Shown here piece by piece: positions 46,545 through 57,284 of a DNA stretch of 64,000 nt; the first letter of the stretch is position 1; each line of letters begins with the position of its first letter. The notes under the pieces are model-generated. The model had not been told where the DNA came from. It did no database searches and worked only from the letters and a program-made list of their open reading frames with translations. Source of the stretch: Astropecten irregularis (Eukaryota > Echinodermata > Asteroidea > Paxillosida > Astropectinidae); assembly GCA_963971285.1 (NCBI GenBank), contig OZ020252.1:20497662-20561661 (forward strand), read 5' to 3'. The position numbers were made by a program, and so were the translations under genes.

Positions 46545-49500
46545 ATGCGGGCCGAGTCCAGTCTGAATAAATTCGGTATATCCAAGATGTTCACTGGTCT
46601 ACTGTTTGTATTCTGGGGGTTCGTTTGGGTGTCTGGAGCCAACGGAAGTTCACAGTACCGTGAGAGCCAGTATACAGGGCACTCACACCACGCACTGGTC
46701 GGTCATGCGTTCATGAATCGTTCAGGAGTATCTCGAATGCGATGTTCGGCCCTTTGCGCAAAGTACGACCGGTGCGTATCGTTCAATCACGATAGAGAAC
46801 ATGCCCTCTGCCAACTCAATGATGCTGGGAAAGAAGATTTCCCTGACAATCTGAAGCCATGTGAGGACTTTGTGTACTTTGATTGCCAAAAGAAAGAACT
46901 TGGCAGTGACCAGGTAAGTGTTCAACTATGATATCTATATATGTATTCATGCAAAAACGACGATATTTTCCTCAGTAACGAGGGTTGACTTCTAAAAGAT
47001 TTGAATATGTTATGTATTTCAGGACAGTATTTAGATGGCAATTAGTTTGCATCACTGAATAAACTTTGAATTAAGACAGTGACGAGATGACGAATGAGTT
47101 ATACGGGTTGATGCCAGTATTCACCCAACATGGAAGTGTTGACGGAGCCTTTCCGTCTTCTCTACGAGCTCAAACGGTGTATTTTCGGCAGGAATCCGGC
47201 CGGTGTTTATTCGATTACTGCGGGCTGTTGTGGCGACTTACCGTCACGCGACGGCAAGATACAGCACGACGGTTCCGTCGCATGGTGCCGTCGCTTCCTT
47301 TCCATTGCCGTTGTATGCAGGTTTTGTCGCGTCCTGCGTCGGGCAATCCGTCATCGCCCGTCGTGTCGTTCTGTCGCGTATTGCAAAAGACGACGTGACG
47401 CGCACCCCTCCTCCTAGTAAAAATGTTGATGGAAAAGAGTGCTAAAGAGTGTTAAACCTGTACTAGAAGTAATGTGACAGGTATGTTTTGAATGGATTTA
47501 TTTTGTTCAATGAATTTGCAATAAACGGAGTTCTAAACTCCATTCCAGAAAAAAAAATGTTGATGGAAAAGAGTGCTAAAATAGGCCCGTTCACACACAC
47601 CAAACTAAAGCGAGATTATTTGTGTCCACACACAAATAATCGCGATTTGGAGCGCGATTCAAATCGCACTAATAGTGAGTCTTTTTTGCAAATACATTTA
47701 GTCGCAATTATTTGCAGGCTCCGTTTCAGGCTCCGGATCCATTTCGTGAATCCATTATGAAATAACGGGTATATCAAAAAAGAGGCTTTTGGCTGAGGTT
47801 CGAAAGTAGATTTTCTGGTAGTGAAAAGGGAAACAGAGCTTCAGATTCAATGAAAAACCACAACGTATATTTTCAGCATATGGATATCAGAGCTGGAGCC
47901 CGAGTCTGAGCCTCCGTTTCGTAAACCCTGCGGTATGGAAATGCAGAAAAAACACGGAATTCGTTTGCAAAGATAGAATTAATTTTTTTTTAAATTCACG
48001 AGGTTGGAGGGACATAGCCACATCCCACAACACTGAACATCCGTTACGTGAACGCCCAATACATGTATATCATTTAGGTAAAATGTAAATGATGATGCAT
48101 TTATTCATATCATGGTTTAACGGTAAATTATTGTGATTTCTCTCTCAGGTCATGACAACATCGGCTATTGTGACATCAGCTGTGAACAACCCAAGAAATC
48201 TGAACGGTGAATATTAAATCAATCGTTTTACGACGGTGCTAGGTTTAGGACGCAATTATCTTTAACAAAAATGTACGTTAAAGGTTTACTGTAATAAAAT
48301 TTGGAATAGGGATGAACGTGCTTTTATTGCTTAATACATAATTACTGACTATATAAATTTATATTTCTATGTAAGTGCTTAATTTTGACCAAACGGTTAC
48401 AAAATCAGTACATGTACGGCCCGCCCCCCAAAAGATCCCATGAAACCGATCCACACAATGGCTTGTGACGTCACCTACAGAACTAGTTTAGGCTCGCACA
48501 ACATACTGCCGGGTGTTCTGCATGTGACGTAAGCAAGGTTTTTCGTCGGGAAAAGTGGGGTGCTTAATAATGGGTCGAAAATACCTCCCTTTTCTATGTG
48601 CAATATTTTTTACCACAAACAATGATAGACAGGTTGAGTTTTATAACAATACAGATGTATTTAACTTCATATGTATTTTGATTACAGTAAACCTTTAAGG
48701 GATAGTTTTAAATATTACATTTTAAATTTCCTAAGTTGCATTGTTTTTTATTCAGACAAATGGAAGCTGGTGTTTAAAGGTGTTGCCGGGACTGGTGTGA
48801 GTCTTTACGGGATGTGGGTGACAAACGCCTGGGATGCAGGAGTAGAAAGTAATGGAAGCTTTCGCAACAATACCTTGTACGAGTCCTGGAAGAATAATCA
48901 GCTCAACATAAATCAGGTGAGCCTTCAGTGTCTTGATATCAAATTTATTGCCTTTTACCTTTAAAGTACATTTTATGATGACGTCAAATGTTTGGCTATA
49001 GGGTGGGATTACCAAATTACCTTTAAAGTACGAGAGACTAATGAAGTAATTTTGACTTTTAGTCATTTTTGTCCAATCTACAATTAGCTTATTATCTAAA
49101 AACAAAATTGGAGGAATGTTCTGCTTTTCTTTTCTTTTCTTGTTAACTGTTTAACTGTTAATTATTAACTGTTTAACTGTTTAACTTTGTTTTGAACATT
49201 GTTCCCGTATTTTATGGACCATTCTGGCAACAAATGAAATTAAAGGTACTATCATACTTTGGTAGTATACCCAAAGAGAAATCTTCACAGATTTCATCTT
49301 CACAGATTTACCTATAATTTAAAGGGTATAAAGATGGTGATGCTTGAAATGCTGTAAAGAGTAAAACCAATGACCAAAAACAAGTTTGATCTTTTAAAGA
49401 TAAAAAATAACGATCGTTAAAGATAACGATGAAAAGATTTTAAAAAAATACTGTGTGCGTTTTTCACTGTTTTCTCAAAAAGTGGGCTCCGTATGGGACT

Positions 49501-50986
49501 AGAATTTTCATTGATGACTGTTACTGTATAATTCTTGATATTCTTACCTATGAATCTGCATTTCTTTGACAAAAACCAAGTATGATTATAATGATATGAC
49601 CTTTATTGTACATATGTTCCGTTTATTATCAAGGTCAAGTTGTCATTGTGTGACCATGTTTCTGGTAGCAAGGTTGACATCGTATTCTATGGTACTGGGT
49701 CTGACACAATGAACTGGTTTACCCGTGACCGCCTGATATCTTCTCCGTGGAGCGACTTGAAAGCATCTTCACCGCATGTATTCAGCATTGCCGGTAACGT
49801 CATGTAAGTTTCTGATTTTTATTCGGCATAGGCTATTGCAATTGTCCCCGATGTATTTTGATAATATCAGTCCCCGACAATGATAAAACGATTGATAATG
49901 GATGTGCATGGACAGTATGCCATGCAAGTGAAAATGCAAGTGAAAAAAAAAATCTTGAAAATACTGGATTTTTTTCAGTTATTGAGCGCCAATTACATAA
50001 AAAAAATGCGTTGTGTGGGCTATAATGTGCATGTTTTTCGACCCCTAATAAGACATAGCAGAAGCGAGAAGAACCCAAAATATTGGCTCTTCTAGCCCCC
50101 CAAAAATAATGTCTCTTCTAGCCCCCCTAAAAATGTTGGCTCTAGAACCGCGCCTGATGCCCGGACAGGTATATAACGTTATTTGCTTACTTTCCTTTCA
50201 ACAGTCCAACCCACACTCGACGATTTCTTATCAGTTTGAGATATGACAATTGCATCTTTGATGCCGGGTGGCTTATTGTTCCTGAGAAGTATGGATGTGA
50301 ATATGAGGCAGCCATTACTGGGTACGCACATCCCATCATATTGTACAGTAACATCAGTGGAGTAGTGAACTTGCATGATGTGACACAAGGTAAGAGAGTC
50401 ATGTATTATTATTCATATACAGATGGTCTATAGTGGTTTATTGATCCAACTTTTGCCCGCCCTGCCCTGGCACGACCCGCCCCACCCCGCCCTGGTTCCC
50501 TGCCTGGCCTCGGGCCTGCCTGCCTTGGCCCGCCCGCCCTGCCATGCCCTGGCCTGGCCTGGCCTGGCCTGGCCTGCCCTGCCCTGCCCTGCCCTGCCCT
50601 GCCCTGCCCTGCCCTGCCCTGCCCTGCCCTGCCCTGCCCTGCCCTGCCCTGCCCTGCCCTGCCCTGCCCTGCCCTGCCCTGCCCTGCCCTGCCCTGCCCT
50701 GCCCTGCCCTGCCCTGCCCTGCCCTGCCCTGCCCTGCCCTGCCCTGCCCTGCCCTGCCCTGCCCTGACTTGCCCTGCCCTGCCCTGCCCTGCCCTGCCCT
50801 GCCCTGCCCTGACCTTTCCTGACCTTATTTGGCCTGCCCTGACCTGCCCAGCCCGCGTATTTTCTGTTTAGCCCCCGTTCCGAAATGTCGTCATTTTGAT
50901 TGCATGATTTGATTGATTTGATTGGTACAGGTCTTGACACGGTTGGAAGAGCTGACTACCTGACAATCCACATTGATTACGCGTAG
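46545..50986 (+). CDS. Secreted PAN/Apple-domain protein with an unnamed conserved C-terminal domain (6 exons, complete)
   Basis: Exons: 46545-46913, 48149-48206, 48756-48916, 49634-49803, 50205-50389, 50931-50986 (TAG stop). All junctions are GT-AG and in phase. Starting at 46545 it has 332 residues; the second ATG at 46587 (MFTGLLFVFWGFVW...) gives 318 and places the signal peptide at the N-terminus, so I prefer it. Exon 1 encodes a PAN/Apple-like domain with cysteines in MRCSALCAKYDRCVSF, ALCQLND and FDCQKK. Exons 3-6 encode a domain with motifs WKLVFKGVAGTG, TGSDTMNWFTRDRL, PWSDLK, FSIAG, DAGWLIVPE and VGRADYLTIHIDY. I recall uncharacterised invertebrate proteins of this pattern but know no function. 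Secretion and carbohydrate or protein binding are inferences. Confidence 0.88.
47225..47410. repeat. GC-rich inverted-repeat element in intron 1 of the Apple-domain gene
   Basis: CCGTCACGCGACGGCAAGATAC on the left pairs roughly with the complement of TATTGCAAAAGACGACGTGACGCG on the right; CGTCGC-type words recur inside. It is much more GC-rich than the intron around it. Overlapping open frames are a consequence of base composition. Confidence 0.45.
47419..47580 (+). repeat. 28-bp direct repeat pair
   Basis: The 28-bp words at 47419-47446 and 47553-47580 (core ATGTTGATGGAAAAGAG) are identical and 134 bp apart. They could flank an insertion or mark a local duplication. Confidence 0.7.
49239..49606 (-). 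mobile_element. MITE family A copy in intron 3 of the Apple-domain gene
   Basis: ATTAAAGGTACTATCATACTTTGG start, CTTTGACAAAAACCAAGTATGATT end, with the reversed block order. It ends 28 bp before exon 4, close to the splice acceptor. Confidence 0.78.
50546..50825 (+). repeat. (GCCCT)n minisatellite in intron 5 of the Apple-domain gene
   Basis: Thirty-eight perfect GCCCT units fill 50576-50765. After one variant unit (GACTT) eight more follow to 50810. The left flank is built of GGCCT units and the right flank decays into GACCT/TTCCT. The minus strand is (AGGGC)n, so any four units fit the G3N2G3N2 quadruplex rule, while the plus strand (RNA-like) is C-rich. The array makes up about half of a 541-bp intron. 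Long open frames across it on both strands are repeat translation. Confidence 0.97.
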
Positions 50987-51119
50987 AATCTTCAAGTGTC
51001 TTGTCGACAGAGTCTACATAAAGACGGCCGAACGGGACCAACTTGCTTTGTTTGGCAATACATTCTTAATTTAATTTTAGAATGAAAATCATATATCGAT
51101 GTACATTTGTGCCTGTAAC

Positions 51120-51125
51120 ATTAAA
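51120..51125 (+). terminator. Possible polyadenylation signal of the Apple-domain gene
   Basis: ATTAAA lies 134 nt after the TAG stop at 50984-50986, and the next feature downstream is a SINE. This is the common variant hexamer; a cleavage site is not evident. Confidence 0.4.
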
Positions 51126-51189
51126 GAGACTTCATTAATTATTTGACATTTAATGGCAGTTTGAACTCTAATTAAAATCATCATTGAAA

Positions 51190-51284
51190 AGTGAACAAAG
51201 AAAGAATTACTGGAGCTGGATTCGAACCGGCGACCTCCTGAATACCGTACAGGCGCTCTACCAACTGAGCTATATCCATCCCTA
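51190..51284 (-). repeat. tRNA-derived SINE (type 1) downstream of the Apple-domain gene
   Basis: Best-preserved copy. The minus strand carries TAGCTCAGTTGGTAGAGCGC, GTACGGTATTCAGGAGGTCG and GGTTCGAATCC, followed by CTTTCTTTGTTCAC. The head could fold as a tRNA, but the shared body marks it as a SINE. Confidence 0.78.
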
Positions 51285-51289
51285 CGTTG

Positions 51290-53800
51290 GTGGTGTCCCA
51301 AATAGTCAATTATATTTGTTAAAATCGTGTATATTATATTTGTTATTTTGTATAGTTGAATATTTCACCATGACTGCAATAGCGTAGTGATAGTGTGTCT
51401 GGCAGGGCAATAGGCCGACACCAGTGTTGAAAGAAACCAAACCGAAATATCTAATGAAGAACCTTGTGTTGATTTCAGAGCGTCTTTCCAACGGTAAGAG
51501 ACGCTTGTCTGCTTAATGTAGAAACAAAGGCTGAAACTGGCGATGTAATTTGCTTTGCTGTATCAGAATTGAGATTTGAAGTCATCCGCGTCGATGAATT
51601 AAACATAGGCCCTATAAATATATATACTTTTTCTGTGCCTTATGTTAAGCATACATATGAAAGAGTTTATAGAAGCTGTTAATTGTGCAAGTCAAGTTGT
51701 TGTACCGTATGTGCTCCAGATGAAAATAATGTCCATTTGGGAAGACTTCAATTTCATGAAACTGACTTACGAAGCGTCGCTGATCCAACACGTATCCAAT
51801 CAGTTTTTTTTGCGACGCGTCGCAAATCGAGTTACGACGCGTCGTAGAGCTTTATGAACTCAGCGACCCATGAGTCTGCCATAGAAAGGGATTAGCCGTG
51901 TTTTACAATGTAGAATGAGTTGCAACTAGCTTTAACTGGCGATATTGTCATTGATTGAATTGGTAATCCCGATATTAACACATTCTTTGTAGATATTATT
52001 ATTGAATTGTGACATTAAATTTGATGTAAGTTCAACCAACAATAACTATGTAACATCCGACCATTTTTGTTTATCTTGAATCAAACGTTTTCAAAAGCAG
52101 TTGAAATAACTCATTTCCCTGTGGTACTTTAGAGTGACATTGTCCACTAGTTGCAACAGGCCATGTAGATTTCCTATAATGAAAACGATGATTACATCTC
52201 CGAGCCTAACTGCAGAAATAATTGACAACATTATTCAAGACTGGCAGGGAAGCCATGGATTTTAATGAAACATTTATCCGTTTCTAGGATAATCAGAAAT
52301 GAGCGTGGTATTTCACCGACACAGCGCAAGATCACCCGGTGTTGAAGAGCAACGTCCCGTTTCAATTTTACGCGCTAATGTAGCATGCATGCATGCTGCA
52401 TTATAGAATGTGACATACGGTGTATTGTCAGTCACGACATAAGTCGTAATATTATTGTAGTTAACGTCTGATTGATTATGCCTATGATGCCACATACGAG
52501 ATTACAACAGTTAATATCTATACAGCTACTCAAAGCTGGCAATTAAAGTCAATTCTGTATTCGGCACGCCGGTACATGGTATATCAACTGCATATATTTA
52601 TTAAATGCAGATAGGCCTATCGCCCGATTACCTTTTTAAAACATTTCAATGAGACCTCAGATATAATTATATTTCACGTATCAGTTAACTATGAAACAAA
52701 ATACCAAAGACACCAGATGTTAGGGTCCAGTTTTCCTGTTTACATAATTCCATATATTTCGCATGAGCGTATATTGTTTCCCCTTAACCTGCTTCAACAT
52801 TAAATAATATGCTAATAAGATTAGGCCGATGTAATTTCATCTTTCGTGTATAAACCAACTCGATATTCTGAGCTCTTTGATCGAGGAATACGCGGACGGT
52901 TTCCAATCCTGCTGTTTAATAGTGAAATTCCTGGAGCTAGTCAGGAGGGCATGACGCGTTTCGATCCTAGCATGATCTTTCTCAAAGTCTTCGATAAAGA
53001 TCCTGCTCGGACCGAAACGTCTTAGGCCCTCCAAACTCCAAGCATGGTACATATTTCAGGTCATTATTTTGGCTTATGAGTAGTTTGCAGCAGTTTATTA
53101 CTTGTAATGAAATTCATGCTGACATATCCTACCATTTAAAGGCAGGGTGTTGATTTGGTAAAGGTTCAAAATATAATGCTTGAGTAATTCCTATACGAAA
53201 GTTTACGACACTCAGACGGTTTGTAAAATCTCAGTCTTCCCGTTGAAGTATTTTCTCTTCTGAAGCGCTGGTCGGGGTAAAATACACCTGAATACGTGTA
53301 CAGAATACGTCAGCTGATGATGATACCTGATTATGATAACTTTCGATTACAGCAATCGAAGAATCTGAACATAGGCCTAATGCCAACAAGATCAGTAAAG
53401 ATTCTCAATCTGAATGATATAGTCATCTAGTTAGTATACAACCAGGGTATGATAAATGATAAATTTAAACAACAGATTGACATACTCTCGTCTTTAAATA
53501 GCATGCGGATTGATAAACATTTTGAATGGCGTAGGGCCTACATGTAATGCAGTGTCTTTCCGCGTGGTTGGACCTGAGTCGTTCATGTAGTTGTTGTCGG
53601 TGAAGGATAAATGTCACATGATCGTGTAAATATAAACAGGAGAAACCGTTTCACGCTATTAAGTTAGAGATCGTTTCAGTTCCAATGCAATATCTCACTT
53701 GAACGTGGAATCTTGAATGGTAGACCTTTCAAGGAGTTATCAAACTGAACGGGGGAGACAGGTGGTTCATGGTTCTAGGCTTGATTCAGACTCTTACGAA
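51290..53800. other. Spacer between the Apple-domain gene and the GPCR, no gene seen
   Basis: AT-rich; holds the family C hairpin and a GACGCGTCG-rich palindromic patch near 51830-51848. Confidence 0.55.
52937..53100. repeat. Family C copy with both hairpin arms
   Basis: TCAGGAGGGCATGACGCGTTTCGATCCTAGCATGATC pairs with GATCCTGCTCGGACCGAAACGTCTTAGGCCCTCC; followed by CATATTTCAGGTCATTATTTTGG. It is the best reference copy. Confidence 0.75.
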
Positions 53801-53802
53801 GT

Positions 53803-54891
53803 TTATTCATGAATCTGCCTGTCATATTGTAGTTCTCGCGGCTGTTCTTGAGCGTCCTGTCTGTTTTCAAGGGCAGATTGGTTGGCTTCCCTCGGTTGCC
53901 CCTCAAGTTCCCTCCTCCTACATTTGGCCCATACCTGCTTAGCAAGCTGCTTGGTGGCATCCCTGAACTGCTGATTCATTCCGCTGTAGATGAGGAAGTT
54001 CCACCAGCTGTTGGACAACGACAGCCAGGTGATGGCGAATTCCACTCCGGGATCTGCGTTAGTCTTCTTGATGAACTTGTAGACGTCCAAGCAGAGCGTA
54101 GGGATCCAGGCTAGGTTGAAGGCAAGAGTCACACCCAGACACATCCTAACAGCTTTCATGTTCTTCATCCGGGCGACCACGCTGGGGCGAGGTCTCACCG
54201 GGGCCCCTTGGGCACCGCTAGCGGCTACCTCCTGGGCGGCGATGCGGCTTGAGTGGCGGTGCGCCACCCGGAAAAGCTGCCCGTAAGTCGCTATCATGAT
54301 CAAGCTACAGTTCACAATCCACAACATGACGGCAATGAACAGCGTGAGAGGAAAGTCTGGGTCTTCGAAGCTAGGCTCGCAGAACATCGTGGCTGGGTTG
54401 AATTTCATAATGTCTGGTCTGAGCAACATGATGAGCGGTGCAAGATCTGTAAGCACGACCCAGGCGACGAGAACTACGGCGATGGCTCTGGTGCGGGTGA
54501 CAAGACGCTCGTATCGCAAGGCCATGTTGACGGCCACGAAGCGGTCCACGCTGATCATGGCCAGGAAGAAAATACTGAGCATCAAACCCACGGCAAACAC
54601 GGAGCCAGCAACTCGGCACACCTCTGCAGAGAACGGGAAACCGTCATGACCGGACGGCACGGTGCTCGCCAGCGCCACGGCACCGACAAGGACATCGGCC
54701 AAGGCGAGGGAAGAGATGTAGATCCTAGCGGGTTCTGAGCCGATCTGGGCCCGTCTGAGAATGACAATATTCAAGATGTTGGCCAAGATGATGGCAAGTG
54801 CGTTCAGGGCTATAAACATCGTCCGTAATACAACAACAACTGTACTTGTTGGCTGTGCTCCATCAGTCACGTTCATCTTGAATCCTTTCAC
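53803..54891 (-). CDS. Class A (rhodopsin-family) G protein-coupled receptor, intronless
   Basis: One exon encodes 362 residues with seven hydrophobic segments at about 18-47, 57-79, 92-114, 135-157, 181-207, 249-273 and 284-304. Family marks: LALAD (62-66) in TM2, a TM3/ECL2 Cys pair C92/C171, DRF (116-118) in place of DRY, AWIP (261-264) in TM6, and NFLIY (298-302) where NPxxY is expected. An NVT glycosylation site lies at residue 7. The third loop is moderately long and Ala/Arg-rich; the tail is polar (Gln/Glu/Arg). It is GC-richer than its surroundings. A second ATG at codon 6 is possible. The ligand is unknown; lineage-expanded invertebrate orphan receptors are the likeliest relatives. 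Confidence 0.93.
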   Translation of the reverse strand: MKGFKMNVTDGAQPTSTVVVVLRTMFIALNALAIILANILNIVILRRAQIGSEPARIYISSLALADVLVGAVALASTVPSGHDGFPFSAEVCRVAGSVFAVGLMLSIFFLAMISVDRFVAVNMALRYERLVTRTRAIAVVLVAWVVLTDLAPLIMLLRPDIMKFNPATMFCEPSFEDPDFPLTLFIAVMLWIVNCSLIMIATYGQLFRVAHRHSSRIAAQEVAASGAQGAPVRPRPSVVARMKNMKAVRMCLGVTLAFNLAWIPTLCLDVYKFIKKTNADPGVEFAITWLSLSNSWWNFLIYSGMNQQFRDATKQLAKQVWAKCRRRELEGQPREANQSALENRQDAQEQPRELQYDRQIHE

Positions 54892-54894
54892 TGC

Positions 54895-57284
54895 ACGCTC
54901 ACAAGAACAATCCTCTTTTAATCACTCGATGTCGAAAACTTGAACGAATTAAATCCTGCACAAAAAATCACCTGCTGAGATGGTTTAAAAACATCACAAC
55001 AGCTCGGTGGTTCTCTGCTTGAAAAACATTCACTTGAGGGAGCAACAGTTGACTTCTCTTCAGATCTTTTGTCTGAAGAGTAAAGATACAGAAATCATTT
55101 GTAGGTTACAGGTTGCGAGAAAACCTGTCAGTAATGCCGAACACTTTGCCACTAATGGTAAAGCGATCTAGAGAGTTATAGAGAGAGATTGGCGTATACC
55201 TGCTCGTGCTAGCGATATCTCGTACTGACATCATGATGGAAAGCAACACTTCACACTCCTTGAAGCCACATCAGCCAAACAAAATGTGCCTCTTCACACA
55301 GCACTGACGACCGTTCAGTGTGGGGTGTCAAGAGGGGGAGTACCAGGCGGTCGATCCTCGCCCTTTGCCCGGCCAGTGGCGTCAGAGGCTGAGCATGAGC
55401 CAAATCAATTAAAATAACCGACTACAAACTCACGGACAGGACCCAAAACCGACAGCAGAAGTGCAGTGATTTAATTATACAGCTTCAGCTTCAAATTGAT
55501 GTTCAAACGAGGTTAACTTCAAAGGACGGTATCCAGGCGAAGCGGACTCTTTGTCGGAGTCAAGCCGGCTGTTGAATTTCTGAAGAGTGATTGATTTTCT
55601 GTTGAACGGGCAACTTTGGCCTGATAGGAGTCTCGTGTTTGCTTTTGAAAATTAATGTCGTTTGCTGGCTGAGAACCAGCTGCAGTTTCTGCGATGACCA
55701 AAGTTCTCTCTCATTGAATATTATCACCAGCTGCCAAGTTGCAATCCTGAGGAATAATTATGCCATAAAACAAAATGAATTGCCCTCGCATTACAAAGAA
55801 AAAAACGTCTGTGTCAACCTCACAAATATCTTTTCCCTTTTATCGTAAGCCACAATGCGACGAGCATCGATATCTTCCTGCACTGGTCGAAAAGATACAA
55901 ACAAATTCATGTATTATGTACTCTTTAATTGCGCATCTGTCTTCTTTTTTTTTGGCAAAGGTTAATAAAACTAACCCATTGTTTTTCGCGTCCGCTTCAA
56001 CAGTTTGTAAAGCTAGACAGCAAACAGCCGTCGTCTTCAATGCGGACGCTGCATGGTGACACTGAAAAACACACGCAAATTTAATTATAATCACATGTAC
56101 TCTAAGTCATTGTTAAATGATAATTTATTCAGATGAGCAAATTGGAAATTTGAAACGTGTATAGGAGTTATAGTCTGTAATATAATTCGGGCCCGCATTG
56201 TGGGGCATGGTAGAATATAGTAAAATCCTCATTAGTAATGGATAGCAATGGTTACATGTTTTAATCATTATATCAGAATAATAAGGTGACTTAACATTTA
56301 CCATATAGTCAATTATTTCGAAAGATATGATAATTTGTTTGTGTTATAATTTATTATCTGTTTCTATTTAGTCAATTGATGGGACCATTCAATTCAAATG
56401 GACAGCCACAGTGTAGTCACGCATTTTCCGTTTTTCACGTTTTCAGACTTCTGATGGTGATAGGTTTCAATACAACTTCTTCAAACCATTCGGTAACGTT
56501 TTTTTTTTTATATATTTTAACTGACTAACAAAATGTCAATGGGGATCGAGGTCTATTCCACAAGCAGAAGATGTTTCGCGAAATATCGGAATGGCCAAAG
56601 GTCAAAGGTCATGTGTCTAAGGTCAAGGGTATCTACTTTTAATTTTAGGGTGGTGTCATTTTGGAGTATACATGTATTTGATTCTGCTCAAATTCGCAAT
56701 GTGAACCAAGTTATTGTTAAATCATGTAAATATATCAGAACATGAAGACGTCTGTTTTGGGACATGGTACCGGTCACATGGGTTTTAATTCCATTAAGAA
56801 TTTGCATGCATTCTTGACTCATTAATACCTACTTGCATACCAATTTGTTGTATAAATAGCAAAACCTAAGGTCAGAAAGTACATTGGTCTGACGTGGAAT
56901 GAGCCATGTACATTAATATGTACGTGCACGTGCGTTGAATACAGAGATATGTTTGGCTCTTTCCTACTCTTAATTTTTGTGGTACATTTTGTGGCAAGGT
57001 TTTACAATAACACCCCTTATATTAAGAGTTAAATTATTTTAAATTTTCATTTAGAAAAACCTTCATAACCCTGCCTAGAAATTCTAGGACTTTAATCTGA
57101 TAAAGATTAGAGACGAATAACTTCAAAATAATTATATAAAGTCACAAAATGCGAAACAACCCCAATTTACCAGTACAGAACATTAGGTATAGAAATGAGT
57201 TACTCCGGTTTTAAGCAAGTTTTCTTTCAAGATATCTAATTTTGTCCACTGACTTAAAACTGAATTATAATGTCCCGTTTTGTT
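54895..57284. other. Spacer upstream of the GPCR and downstream of the BHMT-like gene
   Basis: No exon or repeat family member recognised. The GPCR promoter should lie in its first part; no TATA box was noticed there. Confidence 0.5.

Noticed and set aside
50428-50940. Long open frames across the pentanucleotide array on both strands (Gly-Gln-Gly-Arg-Ala and Ala-Leu-Pro-Cys-Pro repeats)
   Set aside because: They are translations of (GCCCT)n, lie in an intron of a phase-consistent gene, and exist on both strands.
54253-54738. 161-codon plus-strand frame
   Set aside because: Antisense shadow of the GPCR, caused by its high GC content.
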